NCBI RefSeq assembly: GCF_021391495.1
Contig: NZ_CP090063.1
Coordinates: forward strand, 5,766,001-5,830,000
Direction: 5' to 3'
Length of the DNA stretch: 64,000 bases
Source: Amycolatopsis acidiphila
GTDB lineage: Bacteria > Actinomycetota > Actinomycetes > Mycobacteriales > Pseudonocardiaceae
The stretch's first letter is position 1; the number at the start of each line of letters is the position of its first letter. The translations under genes and the position numbers were made by a program. Under the pieces are notes generated by a model. The model was not told the DNA's origin and did no database searches. It saw only the letters and a program-made list of their open reading frames with translations. Positions 46,199 to 55,129 of this stretch are shown piece after piece.

Positions 46199-48267
46199 CG
46201 ATTCAACTCCTTCTTGATCCAGTCGACCTGGACTCGCATCAGGTTCTCCGCGACCTCCTCGGCCTGCGGCGTCATGTGGGTCGCGCCGACGAGCGGCAGG
46301 AACGTGTGCGCCCGCCCCGCGGCCAGCAGTGCCGACGACAGCCGCAGCGCGTGTGCGACGAACACGTTGTCGTCGGCGAGGCCGTGCACGATCAGCAGCG
46401 CGCGCCGCAGGCTCCCGGCGTCGGCGATCAGCGAGTTCCGCTCGTACGCCGCCGGATCGTCCTGCGGCCTGCCCAGATAGCGCTCGGTGTAATGGGTGTC
46501 GTACAGCGACCAGTCGGTGACCGGCGCACCGGCGACGGCCGCGTGGAACACGTCCGGCCGCCGCAGCACCGCGAGCGCCGAGAGGTAGCCGCCGTAGGAC
46601 CAGCCGCGGATCGCGACGCGCTCGAGATCCAGTTCGGGATGCTCCGCCGCGACCGCGCGCAACCCGTCCACCTGATCGGTGAGCGTGACCTCCGCGAGCG
46701 ACCCCGCGACCTCCTTCTCCCACTCCGGCCCGCGCCCCGGCGTGCCGCGGCCGTCGGTCACCAGCACCGCGAACCCCTGATCCGCCAGCCATTGCGAGGT
46801 GAGGAACGCGTTGCGGCTCTGCAACACGCGCTGGGCGTGCGGGCCGCCGTACGGGTCGAGCAGCACCGGCAGCTTGACGCCGGGCTCGTGACCGCTCGGC
46901 AGCAACAGGGCCGCGCGCAGCCCTCGTTCGCCGACCGTGAGCCAGCGCGGCCTTGGCTCGACCCCCGGATCCTCGGGATACGACCGGACCGCCGCGACCG
47001 GCGAACCGCCACGCAGCACCGACACCTCGGGCCCGCTGTGCTCGAGGCTCCACGACGACAGGACCGTGACCGCCGCCGAACCCGCCCCGACGTGCACACC
47101 GTCCGATGTGGACAACCGGCGCACGCCGTCCGGCCCGGTGCGGTGGACGTGGATCTGCGTCGAGTCGGCGTCCGACGCGCTGAACAGCACCTCCTCGCCG
47201 ACGTCGAGCACCGAACGCACCTGCAGGCCGGGCTCGGTGACCGGCACCCCGTCGACGACCAGCCGGTAGCTCCCGTCCGCGCCGCTGACCCGCACGAGCC
47301 TGCCGTCGCTGGTCCACGCGGGCACGCCGGGCACGATCTCGACCCACTGGGGGTCGGTCTCGGTGTGCAGCAGCTTCGTCGCGCCGGTCGCCGCGTCCAC
47401 GGCGTGGATCTCGAACGTGCGCTGGTCCCGGCTCTGCACGGCCAGCAACGGCGGGCCGCCGGCGGACCAGTGCACCGCCACCAGGTACTCCCAGCCGCCG
47501 CGCTCGACGTCCACCCTGGTGCCGTCGAGGCCCACGATCGCGAGCGACACCTCGACGTTCCGCTCGCCCGCGGCCGGGTAGGCGACGGTGTTGACCGGGG
47601 TCTGCGGGTTGGCCGGGTCCGCGATGTTCCACCGCGGCACCCCCGTCCGGTCGCTGCGCTCGACGAGCAGGCTCGTGCCGTCGGGCGACCACCAGTAGCC
47701 GCGCGAGCGGCCCAGCTCCTCGCCGGCGATGAACTCCGCGAGGCCCCAGGCGATGTCCTCGCCGTCCTCCTCGACCAGTGCCCTGTCCTGCCCGGTCGCG
47801 AGCTCGATCACCCGCAGCCGCCGGTCGCGGACGTAGGCGACGTGGGTGCCGGACGGGTTCGGGCGCGGGTCGACGACAGCACTGTCGACCAGTTCGGTGA
47901 CCTGCCTGGTGCCGAGATCGACCGTGTAGAGCTTGCCGGACAACGAAAAGGCCGCGATGCGCAGTTCGGCATCGGTCGCGTAGCCCACCACCCCGCCCGC
48001 GCTCTCCCGGCTGCGCTCGCGGCGGGCCCGCTCCTCGGGCGGCAGGTTCTCCTCGCCCGGCAGGAGTTCCACCGCGTCGACGACCTTCGCCTCGGCACCG
48101 GAGGCGAGGTCGAGCTCCCACAGGCTGTTGCGCCGGTCCACGCCCGACTCCGACCGCAGGAACAGCAGCTTCTTCGCGTCGGGCGCCACCCGGAACTCTC
48201 TGGGCGTGCCGAGGGTGAAGCGCTGGGTACGGGCCTGTTTGCGGAGAAAGGAGTGCTCGTCGGTCAC
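46195..48267 (-). CDS. S9B dipeptidyl-peptidase IV-like peptidase
   Basis: 690 aa. N-terminal propeller to ~440 with the double-Glu motif AGEELGRSRGYWWSPDG (Glu183/184), which binds the peptide N-terminus in DPP4. The catalytic domain has Ser557 in RGWSYGGY, Asp632/633 in GLADDNV, and His664 in GATHMTP. Predicted to release dipeptides from peptides with Pro/Ala at position 2. No signal peptide, so probably intracellular peptide turnover. GTG start. Confidence 0.88.
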   Translation of the reverse strand: MTDEHSFLRKQARTQRFTLGTPREFRVAPDAKKLLFLRSESGVDRRNSLWELDLASGAEAKVVDAVELLPGEENLPPEERARRERSRESAGGVVGYATDAELRIAAFSLSGKLYTVDLGTRQVTELVDSAVVDPRPNPSGTHVAYVRDRRLRVIELATGQDRALVEEDGEDIAWGLAEFIAGEELGRSRGYWWSPDGTSLLVERSDRTGVPRWNIADPANPQTPVNTVAYPAAGERNVEVSLAIVGLDGTRVDVERGGWEYLVAVHWSAGGPPLLAVQSRDQRTFEIHAVDAATGATKLLHTETDPQWVEIVPGVPAWTSDGRLVRVSGADGSYRLVVDGVPVTEPGLQVRSVLDVGEEVLFSASDADSTQIHVHRTGPDGVRRLSTSDGVHVGAGSAAVTVLSSWSLEHSGPEVSVLRGGSPVAAVRSYPEDPGVEPRPRWLTVGERGLRAALLLPSGHEPGVKLPVLLDPYGGPHAQRVLQSRNAFLTSQWLADQGFAVLVTDGRGTPGRGPEWEKEVAGSLAEVTLTDQVDGLRAVAAEHPELDLERVAIRGWSYGGYLSALAVLRRPDVFHAAVAGAPVTDWSLYDTHYTERYLGRPQDDPAAYERNSLIADAGSLRRALLIVHGLADDNVFVAHALRLSSALLAAGRAHTFLPLVGATHMTPQAEEVAENLMRVQVDWIKKELNR

Positions 48268-48306
48268 GTCCGCACTCTTTCAGACCGGCCGGTAGGTTGG
48301 CCAATT

Positions 48307-48340
48307 CGTCAGTAGCTGCTAACGTAAGCGAATACTGACG
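48307..48340. promoter_or_regulatory. Long inverted repeat upstream of the VOC-ArsR operon
   Basis: CGTCAGTA-N18-TACTGACG, perfect 8-bp arms, 15 bp before the VOC start. A good candidate operator for the ArsR protein encoded in the same operon. Confidence 0.55.
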
Positions 48341-48354
48341 GAAGGGAACCCGTG

Positions 48355-48702
48355 ATGGGCAAGCCAGTAGCGTTCTCCGAGGTGACCAGCGCCGACGCCG
48401 AGCGGGCGCAGAAGTTCTACGCGGAGCTGTTCGACTGGAAGGTCGACGCGGACCCGGCGATGGGCGGTTATGCGCTCGTCGACACCGGGGACGGCATCGG
48501 CGGCGGGATCGGCCCGGCAGCCGCGCCCGGCGAGGCCGGCGTCAAGATCTACATGCGGGTGGGCGACCTGGACGGCTACCTCGACCGCGCCGAGGGGCTC
48601 GGCGGGAAGCGGCTCGTGCCGCCGACCGACCTGCCGGGCGACTTCGGCCGTTTCGCGATCTTCACCGACCCGGACGGCAACGCCGTGGGTTTGTGGGCCT
48701 GA
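48355..48702 (+). CDS. VOC/glyoxalase-like protein
   Basis: 115 aa single-module vicinal-oxygen-chelate protein of the PhnB/CFP-30B group: PVAFSEVTSADAERAQKFYAELFDW at the N-terminus and FAIFTDPDGNAVGLW at the end. Often found in pairs with ArsR and SRPBCC genes; the ligand is unknown. ATG at 48355, with AAGGGA 7 nt upstream; a GTG directly before it is an alternative. First gene of a four-gene operon. Confidence 0.82.
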   Translation: MGKPVAFSEVTSADAERAQKFYAELFDWKVDADPAMGGYALVDTGDGIGGGIGPAAAPGEAGVKIYMRVGDLDGYLDRAEGLGGKRLVPPTDLPGDFGRFAIFTDPDGNAVGLWA

Positions 48703-48715
48703 CAAGGAGGACTAC

Positions 48716-49075
48716 GTGATCGACGAGCCGGAGGACCGCGTCACCGACGACGCGTTGCGCGCGCTGGCGGAGCCGCGCCGCCGGGCGATCCTGCGGCTCG
48801 TCGCCGCCGACGAACTGGCCGCGGGCGAGATCGCCGAGTCCTTCGACGTCAGCAGGACGGCGGTCAGCCAGCACCTGACCGTGCTGAAGAACGCCGGCCT
48901 GCTCGCCGAGCGGCGGGACGGCACGCGGCGGCTCTACCGCGCCCGGCCGGAGGGGCTGGCGGGCCTGCGGCAGTTCCTCGACGATATGTGGGCCTCGTCG
49001 CTGGACACGGCGCGGCGCATCGTGGAGGCCGAACGCGGTCTCCACGACGGCGCCGCCGAGGAAGGAACGGCATGA
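48716..49075 (+). CDS. ArsR-family winged-helix regulator
   Basis: 119 aa. ALRALAEPRRRAILRLV, then helix-turn-helix GEIAESFDVSRTAVSQHLTVLKNAGL and wing ERRDGTRRLYRARPEG. No metal-binding ELCVCD motif, so it is not a typical metal sensor; it belongs to the group linked to SRPBCC/AHSA1 genes. GTG with AAGGAGG five bases upstream. Stop overlaps the SRPBCC start (ATGA). Probably autoregulates through the 8-18-8 repeat upstream of the VOC gene. Confidence 0.87.
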   Translation: MIDEPEDRVTDDALRALAEPRRRAILRLVAADELAAGEIAESFDVSRTAVSQHLTVLKNAGLLAERRDGTRRLYRARPEGLAGLRQFLDDMWASSLDTARRIVEAERGLHDGAAEEGTA

Positions 49076-49557
49076 CCCCCGAAACCCTGCGCCGCCCGCC
49101 GGTCCGGCAGGCCACCACGGTGCGCAGCGACATCGCGCACACCTTCGACACGTTCGTCCGCACGATCGGCGCCTGGTGGCCGGTGAACCCGTACTCCCGC
49201 GGCCAGGACCGGGTGCGCGACGTCGTGTTCGAGCGGCGGGTGGGCGGGCGCGTGTACGAGACCTGGGACGACGGCACGCAACGCGACTGGGGCGAGATCC
49301 TCGCGTGGGAACCGCCGTCCGGGTTCACCATGACCTGGCTCGTGACGCCCACCGCGACCGAGGTCGAACTGAGCTTCAAGGAACTGGGGCCGGCACTGAC
49401 CCGCGTCGCGGTGGAGCACCGCGGCTGGGAGAAGCTCAGCGACGAGGAGCTGCGCGCGGCGTGCGCGCTGCCGGGCGGCTACTCGGGCGGCGCGCACGCG
49501 CGGGGCTGGGCCGCGATTCTCGGCCGGCTGGCCGAAGCCTGCGAAGGAGCGGAATGA
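49072..49557 (+). CDS. SRPBCC/AHSA1-type protein
   Basis: 161 aa START-like ligand-binding fold: TFDTFVRTIGAWWPVNPYSRG, GRVYETWDDGTQRDWGEILAWEPP, FTMTWLVTP, CALPGGYSGGAHARGWAAIL. These proteins bind hydrophobic molecules and commonly follow an ArsR gene. Overlaps ArsR at its start and the YCII gene at its end by 4 nt each, so the set is tightly coupled. Confidence 0.82.
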   Translation: MTPETLRRPPVRQATTVRSDIAHTFDTFVRTIGAWWPVNPYSRGQDRVRDVVFERRVGGRVYETWDDGTQRDWGEILAWEPPSGFTMTWLVTPTATEVELSFKELGPALTRVAVEHRGWEKLSDEELRAACALPGGYSGGAHARGWAAILGRLAEACEGAE

Positions 49558-49829
49558 AGTACGCGATGTTCTACGAGTCTTCCCCGGGCGCACCGGAGCG
49601 GGGTGCCGAGCTCGCGCCCGCGCACCAGGCCCGCATCCGCGAGTTCGCCGGGCGCGGCTCGCTGCTGATGATCGGCCCGCTCGAGGACCCGGGAACCAAC
49701 GGCGCGCTGGCCGTGTTCAGCACGCGCGACGCGGCGGAGGAGTTCGCCAAGGAGGACCCGTTCGTACTCGGCGGCGTGGTCCGTTCGTGGCGGGTGCTCG
49801 AATGGAACGAGATCCTGCACAACGAATAG
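49554..49829 (+). CDS. YCII-related domain protein
   Basis: 91 aa YciI-like fold: MKYAMFYESSPGAPERG, APAHQARIREFAGRGSLLMIGPLEDPGTNGALAVF, and FAKEDPFVLGGVV with the His/Asp-type catalytic-looking residues of the family (Asp in KEDPF). Function unknown; YciI proteins may be muconolactone-isomerase-like. Last gene of the VOC-ArsR-SRPBCC-YCII operon. Confidence 0.83.
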   Translation: MKYAMFYESSPGAPERGAELAPAHQARIREFAGRGSLLMIGPLEDPGTNGALAVFSTRDAAEEFAKEDPFVLGGVVRSWRVLEWNEILHNE

Positions 49830-49886
49830 CCGCCACGGTGGGCATCTGCGCAACGAAGCGCTCCTGATCAGCGCGTTTTCCGGCTC

Positions 49887-49892
49887 TAGCCT
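49887..49892 (+). promoter_or_regulatory. Candidate -10 box of leaderless rocD
   Basis: TAGCCT followed by seven bases and the ATG at 49900. No good ribosome-binding site is present, which supports a leaderless transcript. Confidence 0.5.
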
Positions 49893-49899
49893 GTGAAGT

Positions 49900-51102
49900 A
49901 TGACGACCACCGCAGAGTTCATCGCACTCGACGAACACTGGAGCACGCACAACTACCACCCCCTGCCGGTGGTCATCACGGACGGCGAGGGCGCCTGGGT
50001 CACCGGCGCCGACGGCAGGCGCTACCTGGACTTCCTGTCCGCGTACTCGGCGCTCAACTTCGGGCACCGGCACCCGGACCTGGTCGCGGCGGCCGTCGAG
50101 CAGCTGGGCCGCGTCACGCTGACGTCGCGGGCGTTCCACCACGACCAGCTCGGCCTGTTCTGCGCGGAGCTGGCCGAGCTCACCGGCACGGAGCTGGTGC
50201 TGCCGATGAACTCCGGCGCGGAGGCGGTCGAGTCGGCGCTCAAGGTCGCCCGCAAGTGGGCGTACGAGGTGAAGGGAATTCCGGACGGCAGGGCGGAAAT
50301 CGTCGTCGCCGGGTCGAACTTCCACGGCCGCACCACGACGATCGTGTCGTTCTCGACCGACGAAACCGCCCGGGCGCACTTCGGCCCGTTCACCCCGGGT
50401 TTCGTCGTGGTGAAGTACGGCGACGCGGCCGCGCTGCGCGACGCGATCACCGAGCGGACTGCGGCGGTGCTGCTGGAGCCGGTCCAGGGCGAGGCGGGCG
50501 TCATCGTGCCGCCCGAGGGCTATCTCGCCGAGGCGCGGCGGCTGTGTGACGAGCACGACGTGCTGCTGATCGCCGACGAGATCCAGTCGGGCCTCGCCAG
50601 GACGGGCCCGCTGCTGGCGCTGGACCACGAGGGCGTGCGGGCGGACCTGTACACGCTGGGCAAGGCGCTGGGCGGCGGGATCGTGCCGCTGTCCGCGGTG
50701 ACCGGGCGCCGGGACGTGCTGGGCGTGCTGAAGCCGGGCGAGCACGGTTCGACCTTCGGCGGGAACCCGCTGGCGTGTGCCGTCGGGCGCGCGGTGCTCC
50801 GGCTGTTGCGAACGGGCGAGTTCCAGGAGCGCTCGGCGAGGCTGGGCGCGCACCTGCACGCGCGGCTGTCCGAACTGGTCGGCCACGGCCTGGCGGAGGT
50901 CCGCGGGCGCGGCCTGTGGGCGGGCGTCGACATCACGCCCGGCGGCCTGTCGGGCCGCGAGACGTCGGAAGCACTGGCAGCGAAAGGCTTGCTGTGCAAG
51001 GAAACGCACGGCAACACGTTGCGGCTGGCGCCGCCGCTGATGATCAGCGAGGCCGATCTGGACCGCGGCATCGACGCCGTCGCCGAGGTGGTCCGGCGCT
51101 GA
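49900..51102 (+). CDS. rocD: Ornithine-oxo-acid transaminase
   Basis: 400 aa class III PLP aminotransferase. YLDFLSAYSALNFGHRHP at the N-terminus, NSGAEAVESALKVARKW, NFHGRTTTIVSFS, LIADEIQSGLARTG, PLP lysine in LYTLGKALGGG, and GSTFGGNPLACAV. The pattern and length match RocD, converting ornithine and 2-oxoglutarate to glutamate semialdehyde and glutamate in arginine breakdown. No arginase or amidinotransferase gene is adjacent. Confidence 0.9.
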   Translation: MTTTAEFIALDEHWSTHNYHPLPVVITDGEGAWVTGADGRRYLDFLSAYSALNFGHRHPDLVAAAVEQLGRVTLTSRAFHHDQLGLFCAELAELTGTELVLPMNSGAEAVESALKVARKWAYEVKGIPDGRAEIVVAGSNFHGRTTTIVSFSTDETARAHFGPFTPGFVVVKYGDAAALRDAITERTAAVLLEPVQGEAGVIVPPEGYLAEARRLCDEHDVLLIADEIQSGLARTGPLLALDHEGVRADLYTLGKALGGGIVPLSAVTGRRDVLGVLKPGEHGSTFGGNPLACAVGRAVLRLLRTGEFQERSARLGAHLHARLSELVGHGLAEVRGRGLWAGVDITPGGLSGRETSEALAAKGLLCKETHGNTLRLAPPLMISEADLDRGIDAVAEVVRR

Positions 51103-51206
51103 GCCGGTAGCCGAACCACTGCCGCCGCGGCGATGCCCTCGACGCGGCGGCCGAGTCCGACCTCGGCGGCCCTCTCCACGCGGACGGGGCCAGTATCGTG
51201 GCGGCG

Positions 51207-51806
51207 GTGAGAGCGCGGGCCGGAATCGCGGTGGCGGCTGCCGTGGTCGTGCTGGTGCTCGGCCTGTGGCCGCCGCCGGTGCTGGAGCGCGGCGTCGGCG
51301 ACGGCACCCATCGGCACACCCTGCTGGACCTGCTCGTCCTGCCGACCGAGCCCTACGTCCTGATCCCCGTCATCGCCGTCACAGCCGGGGTCTGCGCTCT
51401 GCGCAAGCGCGGCCCCGCGACGGCCCTCACCCTCGCCGGGACCACCGTCCCCGTCGCACTCAACACCTGGGTGCTCAAGCCGCTGTTCGGCCACCCGCTG
51501 CACGACTACCTCGCCTACCCCAGCGGCCACGCGGTCAGCCTCGTGTCGACGCTGACCGTGCTGGTTCTGCTTGCGCGGCAACGACTCCTGGCCGCCATGG
51601 GCGCCGTCGCGGTGGCCGTTGCCGCGGGGGCCGGGCTCGTCGGGCTCGGTTACCACTACCCGAACGACGTCGTGGGCGGCGCCTGTTTCGCGGTGGCCGC
51701 GGTCCTCACGTTGTCGCTGGCGACGCGTCGCGGGCGAGCGCCGTCAGACGACTCACCGCGCGCAGGTACTTCTTCCGGTAACCCCCCTGCAGCATCTCCT
51801 CCGTGA
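51207..51806 (+). CDS. PAP2-like membrane phosphatase
   Basis: 199 aa with about five membrane helices. PSGH motif in DYLAYPSGHAVSLVS and YHYPNDVVGG late. Motif 1 reads KPLFGHPLH instead of KxxxxxxRP, and motif 3 has no Arg six before the His, so activity may be altered. Start: GTG at 51207, about 10 nt after a CAGTAT box; a GTG at 51198 is one base from that box. The 3' end overlaps the convergent zapE gene by 101 bp. Confidence 0.7.
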   Translation: MRARAGIAVAAAVVVLVLGLWPPPVLERGVGDGTHRHTLLDLLVLPTEPYVLIPVIAVTAGVCALRKRGPATALTLAGTTVPVALNTWVLKPLFGHPLHDYLAYPSGHAVSLVSTLTVLVLLARQRLLAAMGAVAVAVAAGAGLVGLGYHYPNDVVGGACFAVAAVLTLSLATRRGRAPSDDSPRAGTSSGNPPAASPP

Positions 51807-52728
51807 ACAGCGCCGACAGGGGCTGCCCGGACGCGAGCACCGGGACGGCGCGGTCGTAGAGCCGGTCGGCGAAGGCCACCAGGCGCAGCGCGACGTTCTG
51901 GTCGGGCGCGGCGTGCACGCCACGCAAGTGCACGAGTGGCACTCCGTCCACGAGCCGGCCGTACTTCGACGGGTGCAGGCTCGCCAGGTGCTCGCACAGC
52001 GCGTCGAAGTCGTCCAGCGACGAGCCCTCGTGCGCCGCCGCGGACGCCGCCAGGGCCGCGTCGTCCACCGGCGGTGGCGGGTCCGGCAGGCCGCGGTGCC
52101 GGTAGTCCGGGCCGTCGACCCGGGTCACCGCGAACCGCGCGGACAACGACTGGATCTCGCGCAGGAAGTCCTCCGCCGCGAACCGGCCCTCGCCGAGCTT
52201 GTCCGGCAGCGTGTTCGACGTCGCCGCGACGTAGACCCCCGCGTCGGTCAGCTCGCGCAGGAGCCGGGTGACCAGCATGGTGTCGCCGGGGTCGTCGAGC
52301 TCGAACTCGTCGATCGCGAGCAGCTTGTGCTCCGCCAGCCGCCGCACCGCCTCGGTGAAGCCGAGCGCGCCCACCAGGTGCGTCAGCTCGACGAAAGTGC
52401 CGTACGCCTTGGGCGCGGGCGCCGCGTGCCAGGTCGAGGCGAGCAGGTGGGTCTTGCCGACGCCGAACCCGCCGTCGAGGTAGAGGCCCATCGTGGCGTC
52501 GGCCTCGCCGCCGCCACCGAACAACCCGAAGAACCGCGGCTTCTTCCCCGGCCGCGCCGGGATCCGCTGCGCGAAGGCCGAGCACGACTCGACCGCCTGT
52601 GCCTGGCTCGGCTCGTCCGGGTTGGGCACGTAGGTGGAGAACCGGACGCCGGCGAACCGCGGCGGCGGCACGAGCGAGGAGATCAGCTCGTCGGCCCCGA
52701 CTTCAGGGCGGCGGTCGGTCAGGTGCAT
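51706..52728 (-). CDS. zapE: Cell-division ATPase ZapE (AFG1 family)
   Basis: 340 aa AFG1-like P-loop ATPase. Walker A GGFGVGKTHLL (~87-97), Walker B LLAIDEFELDDPGD, sensor region YVAATSNTLPDKLGEGRF, then FxxEIQSL and the conserved end GYRKKYLRAVSRL. In E. coli ZapE binds FtsZ; in actinomycetes the role is less certain. ATG start. Divergent from the RibD-like reductase gene. Confidence 0.88.
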   Translation of the reverse strand: MHLTDRRPEVGADELISSLVPPPRFAGVRFSTYVPNPDEPSQAQAVESCSAFAQRIPARPGKKPRFFGLFGGGGEADATMGLYLDGGFGVGKTHLLASTWHAAPAPKAYGTFVELTHLVGALGFTEAVRRLAEHKLLAIDEFELDDPGDTMLVTRLLRELTDAGVYVAATSNTLPDKLGEGRFAAEDFLREIQSLSARFAVTRVDGPDYRHRGLPDPPPPVDDAALAASAAAHEGSSLDDFDALCEHLASLHPSKYGRLVDGVPLVHLRGVHAAPDQNVALRLVAFADRLYDRAVPVLASGQPLSALFTEEMLQGGYRKKYLRAVSRLTALARDASPATT

Positions 52729-52755
52729 GCACCGAGGTTACGGGGCCCGCCTCAG

Positions 52756-52761
52756 TACCAT
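52756..52761 (+). promoter_or_regulatory. Candidate -10 box of a leaderless gene
   Basis: TACCAT followed by seven bases and the ATG at 52769. Confidence 0.45.
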
Positions 52762-52768
52762 CCGCACC

Positions 52769-53515
52769 ATGCGCATGCTGTGGCCCACCCCACTGGACGA
52801 GGTGACCGACGACGACCTGGCCAGGCTCTACGGCTTCCCCGAGGACCTCGACCGGCCGTGGGTGCAGGTCAACTTCGTGTCCTCCGCCGACGGCGCGGTG
52901 ACCCTCGACGAGCGGTCCGAAGGGCTGTCCCATCCGGCGGACAAGCGCATCTTCCTGCTGGGCCGGGACCTCGCCGACGTCGTGCTGGTCGGCGCCGGGA
53001 CCGCCCGCGCGGAGGGCTACCGGGGCGCGCGGACCAACCCCGAGCGGCAGGCCCGGCGCGAGCGGCTCGGGCTGTCCGGGCTGCCACCGATCGCCGTCGT
53101 CACCGGCAGCGCGCGCATCGACCCGCGGTCGCCGCTGTTCACCGACACGACGGCGCCGCCGATCGTCATCACCACCGAGGCCGCCCCTGCGGAGCGGCGG
53201 GCCGCGCTCGCCGAGGCCGGGGCGGACGTCGTCCTCGCGGGCGAGCAGATGATCGACCTGCCCGCCGCGCTGAAGGAGCTCGCCGCGCGCGGTCTGCGCC
53301 GCATCGACTGCGAAGGCGGGCCGCACCTGTTCGGCGAGCTGATCGCCGAGGACCTGGTGGACCAGCTGTGCCTGACCGTCGCCCCGGTGCTCGCCGGCGC
53401 CGGCGCCGGCCGGATCGCCGAAGGCCGCACCACGAGCGAGGCCCGCCGGCTGGAGCTGGCCTCGCTCCTCGTCGAGGACGGCTTCACCATGTTGCGCTAC
53501 CGCAAACGCGAATAG
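52769..53515 (+). CDS. Pyrimidine-reductase-like protein (RibD C-terminal domain)
   Basis: 248 aa, a stand-alone RibD_C/dihydrofolate-reductase-like fold: WVQVNFVSSADGAVTLDERSEGLS, DKRIFLLGRDLADVVLVGAGTARAEGY, IDCEGGPHLFGELIAEDLVDQLCLTVAPVLAG. These are typical of the actinobacterial pyrimidine-reductase family; a part in riboflavin biosynthesis is possible but not shown. ATG start, apparently leaderless. Confidence 0.85.
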   Translation: MRMLWPTPLDEVTDDDLARLYGFPEDLDRPWVQVNFVSSADGAVTLDERSEGLSHPADKRIFLLGRDLADVVLVGAGTARAEGYRGARTNPERQARRERLGLSGLPPIAVVTGSARIDPRSPLFTDTTAPPIVITTEAAPAERRAALAEAGADVVLAGEQMIDLPAALKELAARGLRRIDCEGGPHLFGELIAEDLVDQLCLTVAPVLAGAGAGRIAEGRTTSEARRLELASLLVEDGFTMLRYRKRE

Positions 53516-53518
53516 GCT
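53513..53518 (+). promoter_or_regulatory. Candidate -10 box of a leaderless gene
   Basis: TAGGCT overlapping the stop codon of the reductase gene and ending six bases before the ATG at 53525. Confidence 0.45.
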
Positions 53519-53524
53519 TGGCAC

Positions 53525-54049
53525 ATGCCGATCCTCCGGTCCGTGCGCCTGGATCTGGTGGAGCTCACCGAAGACCTGTTGCGCCTGGCGGCCGAACGGG
53601 ATGTCGCGGCCCTCGCCGCGGAGCTGGGTGTGCGGGTGGGGCCGGAGTGGCCCGAGATCATCCCGGCGCGCGAGAACCTCAAGGCCGTCCGCGAGGAGCC
53701 GGCCGTGCAGCCGTGGCTCTCCCGCGGGATCGTGCTGCGGGACGAGGGCACGCTCGTCGGCGAGGTGGGGTTCCACAACCCGCCGGACGAGCTCGCCGTG
53801 GTCGAACTGGGCTACGAGGTCCTGCCCGCCTTCCGGCGGCGCGGGATCGCGGCCGAGGCGGTCCGCGCGCTCACCGACTGGGCGTTCGCCACCGGGGAGG
53901 CCTCGACGGTGTACGCCACGATCGCGCACGGCAACACGGCCTCGATCCGGCTGGTGCGCTCACTCGGCTTCCGCTTCCAGGAGGACTACCACGACGCCGT
54001 GGACGGGCACCTCGTCTTCTACGAATGCCCGCTTCCGCTGCCGCGGTGA
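53525..54049 (+). CDS. GNAT-family N-acetyltransferase
   Basis: 174 aa RimJ-like acetyltransferase. VGEVGFHNPPDELAVVELGYEVLPAFRRRGIAAEAVRAL contains the acetyl-CoA loop (RRRGIA), and NTASIRLVRSLGFRF is motif B. The acceptor is unknown. Probably leaderless. Confidence 0.83.
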   Translation: MPILRSVRLDLVELTEDLLRLAAERDVAALAAELGVRVGPEWPEIIPARENLKAVREEPAVQPWLSRGIVLRDEGTLVGEVGFHNPPDELAVVELGYEVLPAFRRRGIAAEAVRALTDWAFATGEASTVYATIAHGNTASIRLVRSLGFRFQEDYHDAVDGHLVFYECPLPLPR

Positions 54050-54064
54050 GGCAGAATGACGCGC

Positions 54065-55129
54065 ATGCTGCCGCTGAGCCCGCCGATCAAGCCGATGCTG
54101 GCGCGTCCGGCGAAGACCATCCCGGACACCGCCGAGCTGCTGTTCGAGCCGAAGTGGGACGGGTTCCGTTGCCTGGTCTTCCGCGACGGCGGCGAGCTGA
54201 CCCTGCAGTCCCGCGCGGGCAAGCCGCTCAACCGCTACTTCCCCGAGGTGCTCGCGCAGCTGGGCGCGGTACTGCCGGAGCAGGTCGTGCTCGACGGCGA
54301 ACTGGTCGTCGCGCGCGACGGGCACCTGGACTTCGACGCGCTGACCGAGCGGATCCACCCCGCGGCGAGCCGCGTCACCCTGCTCGCCGAGCAGACGCCC
54401 GCCACGTTCGTCGCGTTCGACCTGCTGGCACTCGGCGACGAGTCCTTAATGGACGAACCGACGAGCGTGCGCCGGGCGCGGCTGGAGAAGCTGACCGCCG
54501 AGGGCATCAACATCACGCCCGCCACGCAGGATCCCGCGACCGCGCGGGAGTGGTTCACCCTGTTCGAAGGCGCCGGGCTCGACGGCGTGATCGGCAAGCC
54601 GCTGGACGAGCCGTACTCGCCGGGCAAGCGGGTGATGGCCAAGTACAAGCACGCGCGCACCGCGGACTGCGTCGTCGCGGGCCTGCGCTGGCACGCCGAC
54701 TCCGAGCCGGGAGAGGCCGTCGGCTCGCTGCTGCTCGGCTTGTACGACGACAACGGCGTCCTGCACCACGTGGGCGTCGTCGGCTCGTTCCCCGTCGCCC
54801 GGCGGCGCGAGCTCGCCACGGAGCTCGCCGAGCTGATCACCGACGGCGAGCACCCCTGGCTGGGGGACGCCGTCGTCGAGGGACAGCGACTGCCGGGCGG
54901 CGTGACCCGCTGGCGCAGCACCGAGCAGCCGTGGGTGCCGCTGCGGCCGGAGCGGGTCGTCGAGGTCGGCTACGAGCACACCGAGGGCGGTCAGCCCGCG
55001 CGTTTCCGGCACACCGCGCAGTTCGCGCGCTGGCGCCCGGACCGCGAACCAGCGTCGTGCGGGTACGCACAGCTCGACGAACCCGCCCGCTACGACCTGG
55101 AGTCGCTCTTGCCAAGCCGACCGAAGTAG
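54065..55129 (+). CDS. ligC: ATP-dependent DNA ligase (LigC type)
   Basis: 354 aa. Nucleotidyltransferase motif I EPKWDGFR (adenylated Lys), motif III LDGELVV, motif IV DGVIGKP, motif V KYKHARTADCVVAG, then an OB-fold with RHTAQFARWRPDR. The pattern and length match mycobacterial LigC1, a back-up ligase linked to non-replicative repair. Start: ATG at 54065, seven bases after a CAGAAT box, which would be destroyed by the alternative ATG at 54056. A LigD-type polymerase domain gene lies 5 kb away. Confidence 0.88.
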   Translation: MLPLSPPIKPMLARPAKTIPDTAELLFEPKWDGFRCLVFRDGGELTLQSRAGKPLNRYFPEVLAQLGAVLPEQVVLDGELVVARDGHLDFDALTERIHPAASRVTLLAEQTPATFVAFDLLALGDESLMDEPTSVRRARLEKLTAEGINITPATQDPATAREWFTLFEGAGLDGVIGKPLDEPYSPGKRVMAKYKHARTADCVVAGLRWHADSEPGEAVGSLLLGLYDDNGVLHHVGVVGSFPVARRRELATELAELITDGEHPWLGDAVVEGQRLPGGVTRWRSTEQPWVPLRPERVVEVGYEHTEGGQPARFRHTAQFARWRPDREPASCGYAQLDEPARYDLESLLPSRPK

